Shown: positions 1 to 4,248 of the stretch, piece by piece
Numbering within the stretch: position 1 is the first letter of the stretch
How the letters are laid out: each line of letters starts with the position of its first letter
DNA from: Candidatus Aenigmatarchaeota archaeon
GTDB taxonomy: Archaea; Aenigmatarchaeota; Aenigmatarchaeia; PWEA01; JAGHBM01
Direction of reading: 5' to 3'
Length of the DNA: 6,351 nucleotides
Assembly: GCA_023133195.1 (NCBI GenBank)
Contig: JAGLWW010000047.1
Span: 1 to 6,351 of the forward strand
Made by a program: the position numbers and the translations under genes
The notes under the pieces: generated by a model
The model's input: the letters and a program-made list of their open reading frames with translations, nothing else
Databases searched by the model: none
What the model was told of the DNA's origin: nothing

Positions 1-99
1 GGGGTTAAAAAGATTTTTGAGGAATTAGAATTCTCTGTTAAGGTGATTAAAGAAAAGAAGATACCCTGGGAAATGCTTTACGTCTTAGAAATTTTTTGA
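1..99 (+). CDS. C-terminal end of a protein, possibly HemK-like methyltransferase (partial)
   Basis: An open frame enters at base 1 and ends at a TGA at 97-99, giving 32 residues ending IPWEMLYVLEIF. The fragment reads as a helix (KKIFEELEF), a strand (SVKVIKEKK), then a strand with E-x-LYVL. This resembles the last strands of archaeal HemK/PrmC-like Rossmann methyltransferases, which often end in a pattern like E-x-LYVLxxx. The resemblance is from memory of the family and rests on few residues, so the function is tentative. The frame overlaps the 3' end of the convergent oxidoreductase gene by 22 bp, which is unremarkable in a compact genome. The catalytic part lies outside the window, so the function cannot be confirmed here. 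Confidence 0.45.
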   Translation, partial: GVKKIFEELEFSVKVIKEKKIPWEMLYVLEIF

Positions 100-1427
100 T
101 TTTTCATGGCATCCAAGGTAGCTGTTATAATAGGATAAACGGTTGGTGCCGCGGTAAGTTTGGGATGGGTAGCCATCTGTAACGTTACGATTTCGTTCAT
201 AGTCATGCTCTTCTCTATGGCCAGACCGATTATGTTTATCATTTCTCCTACGGAATATCCGCCCGCTATCTGGCCGCCTAAGAGAACTCCACAATCAGAA
301 AAAACCAGCTTTACTTTCATTTTCTTTGCTCCGGGTAATTTTCCGGGATGCCTGTCCACACACTCCGCGTTTCCAACAACAACATCAAACCCCTCTTCTC
401 TGGCAGTCTTCTCTATCATGCCGCTCGATGCCAGAGCCATATCTCCTACCACGGTGGAATAGCTTGCAATCGTGCCCTTGTTTTCTTTTACCAGCATTAA
501 ACCATATAGACTGCTTCCGGCTACCCTTGCCTCCGCAACCGCCGTGGAAGCCAGCATTACCCCTGTTCTCTTTCTTGTAAAGAAATCTTTTTCTTCCGTA
601 CAGTCTCCTACCGCAAAGATATTCGTGTCATTCGTCCTCATATATTCATCCACGAGAATTCCTCCTCTCTCACCTGTTTTTATTCCTGCCTTCTCTGCCA
701 ATCCGGAATTTGGCCGGGCTCCTATTCCTATTACAACAAGGTCTGTTTTTATTTCCTTTCCATCTGCAAGTCTTACTGACCTTACTCTTTCATCTCCAAT
801 AAATCTTTCGGCCTTTGCATCTGTTAAAATATTCACTCTTTTCTTTTTCAGTTTTTCTGTGGCAATATCTGAAAATTCCTTGTCAAATGAATGAAAAAGT
901 ATACGAGGACCTGCTTCTATTAATGAAACGTTTTTATTGGAATTGGAGAATTCATCCGCAAATTCCACGCCTATGAATCCCCCACCAATTATCACAACAT
1001 CTCTTGCTTTTTCAAAATCTGTCTTAAGGTTTTTCAGGTGTTCAAGTTCCTTTTCTATGAGATAAATTCCATTCTTTTCATGACCGTTGATCTGGGGACA
1101 AAACGGTCTGGAACCTGTTGCAATTATCAGCTTATCGTAAGTGATTTTCGTGTCATCTTTTGTTGTTATGGATTTCTCTTCTCTGTTTACTCCCGTAACT
1201 TCGTCACATTTGAAATCTATGTTATTCTTCTCCAGAGGTGCGTTTCCCATAATATTGCACTCCGGAGTCTCCAGTGTTGTAAACATGTAAGGTATTCCAC
1301 ATGATATTACAGGTCCTTTTGTCTTTCTTATAAGCAAAATTCTTTTGTCAGGATAATTATGCCTTGCAGTCACGGCACTTATTATTCCGGCAGGGCCCCC
1401 GCCTATGACCACGATATCATAATCCAC
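78..1427 (-). CDS. FAD/NAD(P)-dependent disulfide oxidoreductase, CoA-disulfide reductase/NADH oxidase family
   Basis: The 449 residues match the usual length of this family. Order: FAD-binding Rossmann motif GGGPAG at about residues 9-14; a single redox-active cysteine, Cys43, in SCGIPYMF; ATGSRP at 103-108; the NAD(P)H-binding Rossmann motif IIGGGFIGVEFA at about 146-157; the second FAD motif FAVGDC at 271-276; and a C-terminal dimerisation domain with the HPKLT segment near 421-425. One cysteine rather than a CxxxxC pair is typical of CoA-disulfide reductases and related NADH oxidases or polysulfide reductases, which reduce CoA disulfide, oxygen or sulfur with NAD(P)H in the cytoplasm. The sequence does not decide between these substrates. 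The start is GTG at 1425-1427, preceded by a purine-rich AGGTGAT 3 nt upstream that can act as ribosome binding site. It diverges from the GTPase gene. Confidence 0.93.
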   Translation of the reverse strand: MDYDIVVIGGGPAGIISAVTARHNYPDKRILLIRKTKGPVISCGIPYMFTTLETPECNIMGNAPLEKNNIDFKCDEVTGVNREEKSITTKDDTKITYDKLIIATGSRPFCPQINGHEKNGIYLIEKELEHLKNLKTDFEKARDVVIIGGGFIGVEFADEFSNSNKNVSLIEAGPRILFHSFDKEFSDIATEKLKKKRVNILTDAKAERFIGDERVRSVRLADGKEIKTDLVVIGIGARPNSGLAEKAGIKTGERGGILVDEYMRTNDTNIFAVGDCTEEKDFFTRKRTGVMLASTAVAEARVAGSSLYGLMLVKENKGTIASYSTVVGDMALASSGMIEKTAREEGFDVVVGNAECVDRHPGKLPGAKKMKVKLVFSDCGVLLGGQIAGGYSVGEMINIIGLAIEKSMTMNEIVTLQMATHPKLTAAPTVYPIITATLDAMKNQKISKT

Positions 1428-1430
1428 AAT

Positions 1431-1437
1431 ATCACCT
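1431..1437 (-). promoter_or_regulatory. Ribosome binding site of the oxidoreductase gene
   Basis: On the minus strand AGGTGAT lies three bases before the GTG start. It matches the anti-Shine-Dalgarno end of archaeal 16S rRNA and supports the GTG as start. The divergent GTPase gene has no such site and looks leaderless. Confidence 0.6.
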
Positions 1438-1439
1438 AT

Positions 1440-1470
1440 TTTATAAAATAAGCATGCCTATTTATAAAAT
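1440..1470. promoter_or_regulatory. Divergent promoter with two near-palindromic TATA boxes
   Basis: Two boxes, TTTATAAAAT at 1440-1449 and TTTATAAAAT at 1461-1470, sit in the gap between the divergent oxidoreductase and GTPase genes. The box at 1461-1469 is centred about 25 nt before the ATG at 1490, the spacing of a leaderless archaeal transcript on the + strand. Read on the other strand, the same box would start a transcript near 1440, leaving a short leader that includes the ribosome binding site of the oxidoreductase. Because TTTATAAA is self-complementary, one box could serve both directions. The role of the second box is unclear. Confidence 0.6.
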
Positions 1471-1489
1471 TTTCAGAACAATTATTATT

Positions 1490-2320
1490 ATGCCCACTAA
1501 TCTTCCGGCCGAATGGAACAAGTACTACGATAAATACCTAAACGCGAAAACAATCAAGGAAAAGATAAAGGCGTTGAAGGAAGTGATTGCACATACGCCA
1601 AAAAACAAGGCAACCGATAAAATAAGGGCACGATTTAAGAGAAAGATGGCCGAACTGAGAAAGGAAGGTGAAAAGAAAAAGGCAAAGTCCGGGGGCAAAT
1701 CCCTTTCCATAAAAAAAGAAGGTGATGTACAGGTTTCCATAATCGGTCTGGCCAACTCAGGAAAATCCACTTTTCTAAAAAGGATTACAAACTCAAATCC
1801 CAAGATAGCAGATTACCCATATACTACCACTGAACCGGAAGTGGGTATGCTTGAATTTGATGATGTAAAAATCCAGCTGGTGGAAATACCTTCAACTTTT
1901 ACTCCCGAAGTTCTTTCCACGACAAGAACTTCCGACTTGATGATTTTGCTCATAAGCGACAGGCTTGATGAGAGCAAACAGATAATAGAGTTAAGGAAAT
2001 TAAAGAGAGAATATGAATGGAAAAAATACATTTTTGTTGAATCATCAGTCTCCAAGGAGGAACTCTTCAGAAGGATATGGAACAAGATTGGCATGATTAG
2101 GGTCTACACAAAGTATCCTGGTAAACCTACCGGGAAGCCGATGGTAATGATGAAGGGCTCCACGGTAGAGGAGGCCGCCAAAAAACTGCACAAGGATTTT
2201 TTTCGCTACTTCAAATTTGCCAAAATAACAGGCCCTTCAGCGAATTTTAAAGGCCAAAGAGTGGGCCTGGAACATGTTCTTAAGGACAAGGACATCGTGG
2301 AAATCCACCTGAAGAAATAA
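1490..2320 (+). CDS. DRG-like GTPase-fold protein with C-terminal TGS domain, G4 motif lost
   Basis: The 276 residues follow the plan of archaeal/eukaryotic DRG proteins (Obg-like GTPases tied to ribosomes) but are far shorter than the usual 360-390. Order: basic helical N-terminus with the DRG signature PKNKATDK (about 37-44); Walker A/G1 GLANSGKST (86-94); switch-region threonines YTTTEP (111-116); G3 position reading VEIPS (131-135) instead of DxPG; TGS domain from IRVYTK (203-208) through QRVGLEHVL to the end. After the strand MILLISD the chain goes straight to YIFVESS, with no NKxD guanine-specificity motif. It may bind nucleotide weakly or non-specifically. An upstream in-frame ATG at 1454 exists, but the start at 1490 fits the family N-terminus (MPTNLPAEW) and a TATA box 25 nt upstream, making it leaderless. 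Confidence 0.9.
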   Translation: MPTNLPAEWNKYYDKYLNAKTIKEKIKALKEVIAHTPKNKATDKIRARFKRKMAELRKEGEKKKAKSGGKSLSIKKEGDVQVSIIGLANSGKSTFLKRITNSNPKIADYPYTTTEPEVGMLEFDDVKIQLVEIPSTFTPEVLSTTRTSDLMILLISDRLDESKQIIELRKLKREYEWKKYIFVESSVSKEELFRRIWNKIGMIRVYTKYPGKPTGKPMVMMKGSTVEEAAKKLHKDFFRYFKFAKITGPSANFKGQRVGLEHVLKDKDIVEIHLKK

Positions 2321-2334
2321 ATCTGAATTTTCGG

Positions 2335-2607
2335 CTATTTCTTTCTGGATTTGAATTTGCCGTAAGTAAATACGGATATGCATGAAAGGAGATAAAAAAT
2401 GATTAAATCTGAAATTAAATGGAAATAATTAAATTTTAAAATTCCATTGCCAGCGGCATAAAAAATAAATGGAAATCCATGGTATGTTCCGAAAGTTCCT
2501 GATGAAGTTATAAAAATAGCATTGATAGGAACAAAAGTCAATAAAACTAAAACAATAAAAATCATATTTTTTTTCCAGTCCGGTTTCAAGAACTCTTTCC
2601 AGTTCAT
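2335..2607 (-). CDS. Small two-helix membrane protein of unknown function
   Basis: Ninety residues. The N-terminus MNWKEFLKPDWKK is amphipathic and basic, followed by a hydrophobic helix (about 14-34), a short loop with GFPF (44-47), a second hydrophobic helix (about 61-82, ISDLIIFYLLSCI) and a basic tail KFKSRKK. The pattern KEFLKPDWKK ... GFP ... DLIxxYLLSC recalls a recurrent small hypothetical membrane protein seen in archaeal and candidate-phylum genomes; this is from memory and no function is known to me. By the positive-inside rule both termini are probably cytoplasmic. The ATG has a TATA box about 25 nt upstream and so is leaderless. Its stop lies 14 bp from that of the convergent GTPase gene. 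Confidence 0.75.
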   Translation of the reverse strand: MNWKEFLKPDWKKNMIFIVLVLLTFVPINAIFITSSGTFGTYHGFPFIFYAAGNGILKFNYFHLISDLIIFYLLSCISVFTYGKFKSRKK

Positions 2608-2628
2608 AATTAATCTTTATTCCCATAA

Positions 2629-2636
2629 TTTAAAAA
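2629..2636 (-). promoter_or_regulatory. TATA box for the small membrane protein gene
   Basis: TTTTTAAA on the minus strand, centred about 25 nt before the ATG ending at 2607, matches archaeal TATA placement for a leaderless mRNA. Confidence 0.55.
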
Positions 2637-2644
2637 CCTGAAAT

Positions 2645-2656
2645 TTGGTGCCTGGG
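2645..2656. repeat. Direct repeat copy A: displaced 3' end of tRNA-Met (att-like)
   Basis: TTGGTGCCTGGG is identical over 12 bp, in the same orientation, to 3448-3459, where it encodes the acceptor 3' strand, discriminator and CCA of tRNA-Met. No tRNA body precedes it here: the minus-strand bases before it offer no T-stem partner for an arm. An intact tRNA at one end and a copied tRNA 3' tail at the other is the layout left by tRNA-targeted integration. Confidence 0.5.
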
Positions 2657-2701
2657 ACGTACCCTGACCAGTTAGAACAAAGCCTACGAATCTATGCTTA
2701 G

Positions 2702-3373
2702 TTATTTTTTCATTTTTTCAATTATTGAATGAACTTCTTGGGGTAATCCTTCTTTTGGGTCTTTACGTCCAATTCGCATATTCACTATACCTTCTATTAC
2801 CCTATCCAAAAACTTCGGGTGACATGCTTTTGTATATTCTGGTCCATATTGGGACATATCACTTCTAAGTGCAGCAAAAGCAACACAAAAATCACTGTCT
2901 ATTTTTTTAGGATTAAACATTCCATCAGGCATCATAACTTCTTCTTTAAAATTTGCAAAATTATTATATTCTTTAACTAATTTTTTTCCTTCGTCTAAAC
3001 TTGGCCAGTAAAGAGCATTTTCAACAAATACATCAGCCAAAACCAAAGGTTCACGAATATATGGCGTATGATTAATCTGAATATAGAAGTAATTAACATG
3101 GTCAAATTGAGTTATGTAAGCATTCAAAGCATCTTTTTTAGAGTCGGGTGTTAATCCAGAATAAATTGCACCAAGTGCATTATAGAGTGCAGTATCAGGT
3201 AGAAAGTCGTCCATTACTCCCTGAACTCTCTTTGGTCTTATCCCTTTGACCAATTCGATGAGTTTGTCAGCATATTTAACACCTTCTTTAAAGGTAGATT
3301 TGTCCAGTCTTTCTGGTAAGCCAGCATCACCGAGAGTGTTAATAAGTTTTTGAGAAATATCGCCCCCACTCAT
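2702..3373 (-). CDS. Hypothetical soluble protein between tRNA-Met 3'-end repeats
   Basis: I do not recognise this 223-residue protein. It appears soluble and mostly helical: no signal peptide and no long hydrophobic stretch. It has two cysteines (163 and 184), an aromatic segment VNYFYIQINHTPYI (about 93-106), a possible second unit around MMPDGMFNPKK (147-157), and a basic C-terminal helix ending EKMKK. No integrase, nuclease, helix-turn-helix or toxin motif is visible. ATG at 3371-3373 is preferred over the TTG codon just before it; an AT-rich TATA box at 3401-3410 implies a leader of only a few bases. It is the only gene in the segment bounded by the 12-bp repeats, so it may be cargo of a small integrated element. 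Plain chromosomal origin is also possible. Confidence 0.7.
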   Translation of the reverse strand: MSGGDISQKLINTLGDAGLPERLDKSTFKEGVKYADKLIELVKGIRPKRVQGVMDDFLPDTALYNALGAIYSGLTPDSKKDALNAYITQFDHVNYFYIQINHTPYIREPLVLADVFVENALYWPSLDEGKKLVKEYNNFANFKEEVMMPDGMFNPKKIDSDFCVAFAALRSDMSQYGPEYTKACHPKFLDRVIEGIVNMRIGRKDPKEGLPQEVHSIIEKMKK

Positions 3374-3400
3374 CAAATCACAATAATACTTGGGGATAAA

Positions 3401-3410
3401 ATTTTAAATA
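3401..3410 (-). promoter_or_regulatory. TATA box for the 223-residue hypothetical gene
   Basis: Minus-strand TATTTAAAAT, centred about 32 nt before the ATG ending at 3373, predicts a transcript start roughly 7 nt upstream of the start codon. No ribosome binding site is visible. Confidence 0.5.
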
Positions 3411-3447
3411 TTAGAATACCTATCAGAAGGGTACCATAAATAAAGAA

Positions 3448-3459
3448 TTGGTGCCTGGG
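3448..3459. repeat. Direct repeat copy B, inside the 3' end of tRNA-Met
   Basis: TTGGTGCCTGGG covers CCA, discriminator A and the seven acceptor bases of tRNA-Met (minus strand). It pairs with the identical copy at 2645-2656, 803 bp away. Confidence 0.5.
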
Positions 3460-3464
3460 GTGGG

Positions 3465-3487
3465 TCAACCAGAAACTTTTACATTTC
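3465..3487 (-). other. tRNA-Met T-loop intron (about 23 nt)
   Basis: The T stem halves GTGGG and CCCAC flank TTCAAAT plus about 23 extra bases. Removing them restores a seven-base T loop. Inside, GAAA and TTTC can pair. Exact ends are uncertain by 1-2 nt because no ideal 3-4-3 bulge-helix-bulge forms: CAA of the loop can pair with TTG near the 3' end, leaving irregular bulges. Confidence 0.75.
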
Positions 3488-3510
3488 ATTTGAACCCACG
3501 ACCTCTAGAG

Positions 3511-3561
3511 TTCACGCTTTTTTCTTTCATAGCCCTTTCGGACTCAAAACTCATAAAACAT
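3511..3561 (-). other. tRNA-Met anticodon-loop intron (about 51 nt)
   Basis: It lies between anticodon-stem halves CTAGA and TCTAG, next to position 37, the classic archaeal intron site. Its 5' part TTATGAGT is an exact complement of the anticodon-loop region ACTCATAA, an 8-bp hairpin with a 4-nt loop (TGTT). A second hairpin AGTCC-GAAA-GGGCT with a GNRA loop follows. The splice site could be shifted by one base. Confidence 0.8.
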
Positions 3562-3576
3562 TATGAGTCTAGCGCT

Positions 3577-3617
3577 TTTGGCTCCCTGAAGCAAATCTAA
3601 AACTTCGTTTTAGGAAT
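3577..3617 (-). other. tRNA-Met D-arm intron (41 nt) with ideal bulge-helix-bulge
   Basis: The D-stem exon half TGGT pairs with GCCA (one G-T pair) to make a 4-bp central helix, flanked by 3-nt bulges AG^A and AA^A and an inner helix TTCC/GGGA. Cutting after the second base of each bulge joins GGTAG to AGCG, which gives a correct D stem. The loop folds as CTAAAAC-GAA-GTTTTAG. The bulge-helix-bulge fixes the intron position between bases 22 and 23. Confidence 0.85.
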
Positions 3618-3639
3618 CTACCACTGAGCTACCCAAGCA

Positions 3640-3809
3640 TGGTGGACCCGGGGAGATTCTCGCCCCGAAAACCGAGAAACCGAAGGTTTCCAAATTTTTC
3701 TTTTGGGGTTATGGGAACTTTTCTTTTTTGTAAAAAGAAAAGGGTCCATTTGAACTCCCGACCTCTACGTTATCAGCGTAGCGCTCTAACCAAGCTGAGC
3801 TACGAGTCC
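3640..3809 (-). tRNA. tRNA-Ile(GAT) with a 92-nt T-loop intron
   Basis: Acceptor GGACTCG pairs with CGGGTCC (one G-T pair), discriminator A, CCA encoded. D stem GCTC/GAGC with loop AGCTTGGTTA; anticodon stem CTACG/CGTAG around CTGATAA (anticodon GAT); variable AGGTC; T stem GGGAG/CTCCC. The anticodon loop is uninterrupted. The only insertion is 92 nt in the T loop, leaving a 78-nt tRNA. Transcription probably starts from a TATA box at 3835-3843 and continues into tRNA-Met, whose first base lies one nucleotide beyond this CCA. Confidence 0.93.
3656..3747 (-). other. tRNA-Ile T-loop intron (92 nt)
   Basis: Located between the T-stem halves GGGAG and CTCCC. AAT occurs at both ends, so the cut may lie anywhere within that triplet. 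The intron contains an 11-bp perfect hairpin with arms CTTTTCTTTTT and AAAAAGAAAAG (3718-3742), a 6-bp hairpin GAAACC-TTC-GGTTTC, and CCCC/GGGG arms that could close the second half. It is the longest intron of the cluster. No open reading frame is present. Confidence 0.82.
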
Positions 3810-3834
3810 ATGCAAATAATTTTTCAATATTATG

Positions 3835-3843
3835 TATAAAAAG
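3835..3843 (-). promoter_or_regulatory. TATA box for the tRNA-Ile/tRNA-Met transcript
   Basis: Minus-strand CTTTTTATA, centred about 30 nt before base 1 of tRNA-Ile. The T run could also help stop transcription coming from tRNA-Ala. Confidence 0.55.
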
Positions 3844-3876
3844 ATTTTTTGATGTGTTTGGTGGACTTGTCGGGAT

Positions 3877-3921
3877 TTTCACCTTAAAGCGTTTTACGTG
3901 CACGCTTTTTTAAAGGGTGCG
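3877..3921 (-). other. tRNA-Ala T-loop intron (45 nt)
   Basis: The T-loop bases TTCA can pair with TGAA just before the AAT that abuts the T stem, giving a 4-bp central helix and a 3-nt 3' bulge. Inner arms CACC/GGTG and AAAGCG/CGCTTT fold the intron. A cut one base further on (3920-3876) is equally possible and would give loop TTCAACT instead of TTCAAAT. Confidence 0.8.
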
Positions 3922-3942
3922 TTGAACCCGAGACCTCTGCCG

Positions 3943-3979
3943 TTCTTGTGCAACCAAGAATTTAATTCTCGGTTCACGA
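3943..3979 (-). other. tRNA-Ala anticodon-loop intron (37 nt)
   Basis: Inserted after A37 in the loop closed by CTGCC/GGCAG, the canonical archaeal 37/38 site. A 9-bp hairpin (ACCGAGAAT with ATTCTTGGT, TAA loop) forms the intron stem. The 3' bulge reads AAC before GGCAG. Confidence 0.85.
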
Positions 3980-4016
3980 TGCGAGGGCAGCGCTCTTCCA
4001 ACTGAGCTACAAGCCC

Positions 4017-4103
4017 ATTAATTGATTTAACAAATTTTTTGGCAAATGCTTTGTATTTGCAAGTTTTTGGAAGTAAAGACACTTTTTCTGAAAAAGGATC
4101 TTT
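4017..4103. other. Spacer between tRNA-Ala and tRNA-Pro
   Basis: AT-rich spacer with a hairpin GCAAAT/ATTTGC (4042-4060) and a near-palindrome CTTTTTC-T-GAAAAAG (4082-4096). On the minus strand the T runs follow tRNA-Pro and could terminate or pause its transcript. No gene is seen. Confidence 0.4.
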
Positions 4104-4121
4104 TGGTGGGACCGTCGAGAT

Positions 4122-4141
4122 TCCCTTAACTTAATTCAATT
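4122..4141 (-). other. tRNA-Pro T-loop intron (20 nt)
   Basis: Located between T-stem halves TCGAG and CTCGA, following TTCAA. It is the shortest intron of the cluster. Runs of A at both ends allow the cut to shift by one or two bases without changing the mature sequence. TTC of the loop can pair with GAA near the 3' end, but no full 3-4-3 motif forms. Confidence 0.78.
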
Positions 4142-4184
4142 TTGAACTCGAGTTGCCAGCTCCCCGAGCTGGAGTGCTGGACCA

Positions 4185-4248
4185 TTGTAGAGCCAAGATG
4201 TTTCTTTCTTCCCCAAGGGCTTCTTTCTTTTCAAAGAAAGAAGGGCTT
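4185..4248 (-). other. tRNA-Pro D-loop intron (64 nt) with ideal bulge-helix-bulge
   Basis: Central helix GTAG/CTAC (4 bp), bulges CT^A and AA^T (3 nt each), inner helix AGCC/GGCT. Cutting after the second bulge base joins AGCT to TGG, the consensus D loop. Inside is an 11-bp hairpin with arms CTTCTTTCTTT and AAAGAAAGAAG, and the unit AAGAAAGAA occurs again further on as a direct repeat. Confidence 0.88.

Larger units (their letters stand above)
3449..3638 (-). tRNA. tRNA-Met(CAT), elongator type, with three introns
   Basis: The acceptor stem is GCTTGGG with CCCAGGC (one G-T pair), discriminator A and encoded CCA. After removing 41, 51 and 23 nt a 75-nt tRNA remains: D stem GCTC/GAGC, base 26 G, anticodon stem CTAGA/TCTAG around loop CTCATA plus base 38, variable AGGTC, T stem GTGGG/CCCAC and loop TTCAAAT. 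Introns lie in the D arm (between bases 22 and 23), the anticodon loop (about 37/38) and the T loop. G1-C72 and the AT-rich anticodon stem argue against initiator tRNA, which has A1-T72 and GGG/CCC pairs. A CAT tRNA could also be the Ile2 species whose C34 is modified, but the acceptor resembles elongator Met. Its first base lies one nucleotide after the CCA of tRNA-Ile, so the two are probably cotranscribed. Confidence 0.88.
3859..4016 (-). tRNA. tRNA-Ala(CGC) with anticodon-loop and T-loop introns
   Basis: Acceptor GGGCTTG pairs with CAAGTCC, including G3-T70, the alanine identity pair. Discriminator A and CCA are encoded. D stem GCTC/GAGC with loop AGTTGGAA; anticodon stem CTGCC/GGCAG with loop starting CTCGCA (anticodon CGC); variable AGGTC; T stem TCGGG/CCCGA. 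Removing 37 nt next to position 37 and 45 nt from the T loop leaves a 76-nt tRNA. The G-T pair at 3-70 independently supports the alanine call. No strong TATA box is seen 25-30 nt upstream, so it may be read from the tRNA-Pro promoter or from a weak one. Confidence 0.92.

Noticed and set aside
160..1304. Plus-strand open frames of 84-140 codons opposite the oxidoreductase
   Set aside because: They lie entirely within the strongly supported minus-strand gene, and their products look like low-complexity shadows with no motifs.
1454..1489. Upstream ATG adding 12 residues to the GTPase
   Set aside because: The TATA box at 1461-1469 lies downstream of this ATG, and the added residues do not fit the family; the ATG at 1490 has ideal leaderless spacing.
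2657..2701. A full tRNA or tRNA 3' half upstream of the CCCAGGCACCA copy
   Set aside because: A T-loop-like TTCTAAC is present, but the flanking bases give no T stem and no anticodon arm is found. Only the terminal 12 bases match.
3449..3638. Initiator tRNA identity for the CAT tRNA
   Set aside because: It has a G1-C72 pair and lacks the GGG/CCC pairs in the anticodon stem that mark archaeal initiators.
3660..3692. Tandem CCGA/GAAACC units as a possible CRISPR-like repeat
   Set aside because: The units are short, irregular and lie inside the tRNA-Ile intron, where they form hairpins. There is no repeat-spacer pattern in the window.
3639..4082. Open frames of 62-66 codons over the tRNA cluster, including products with VAQLEER- or RSSAWLER-like strings
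   Set aside because: They run through tRNA-Met/Ile and tRNA-Ala sequence and are typical translated tRNA artefacts. No start signal or protein family supports them.
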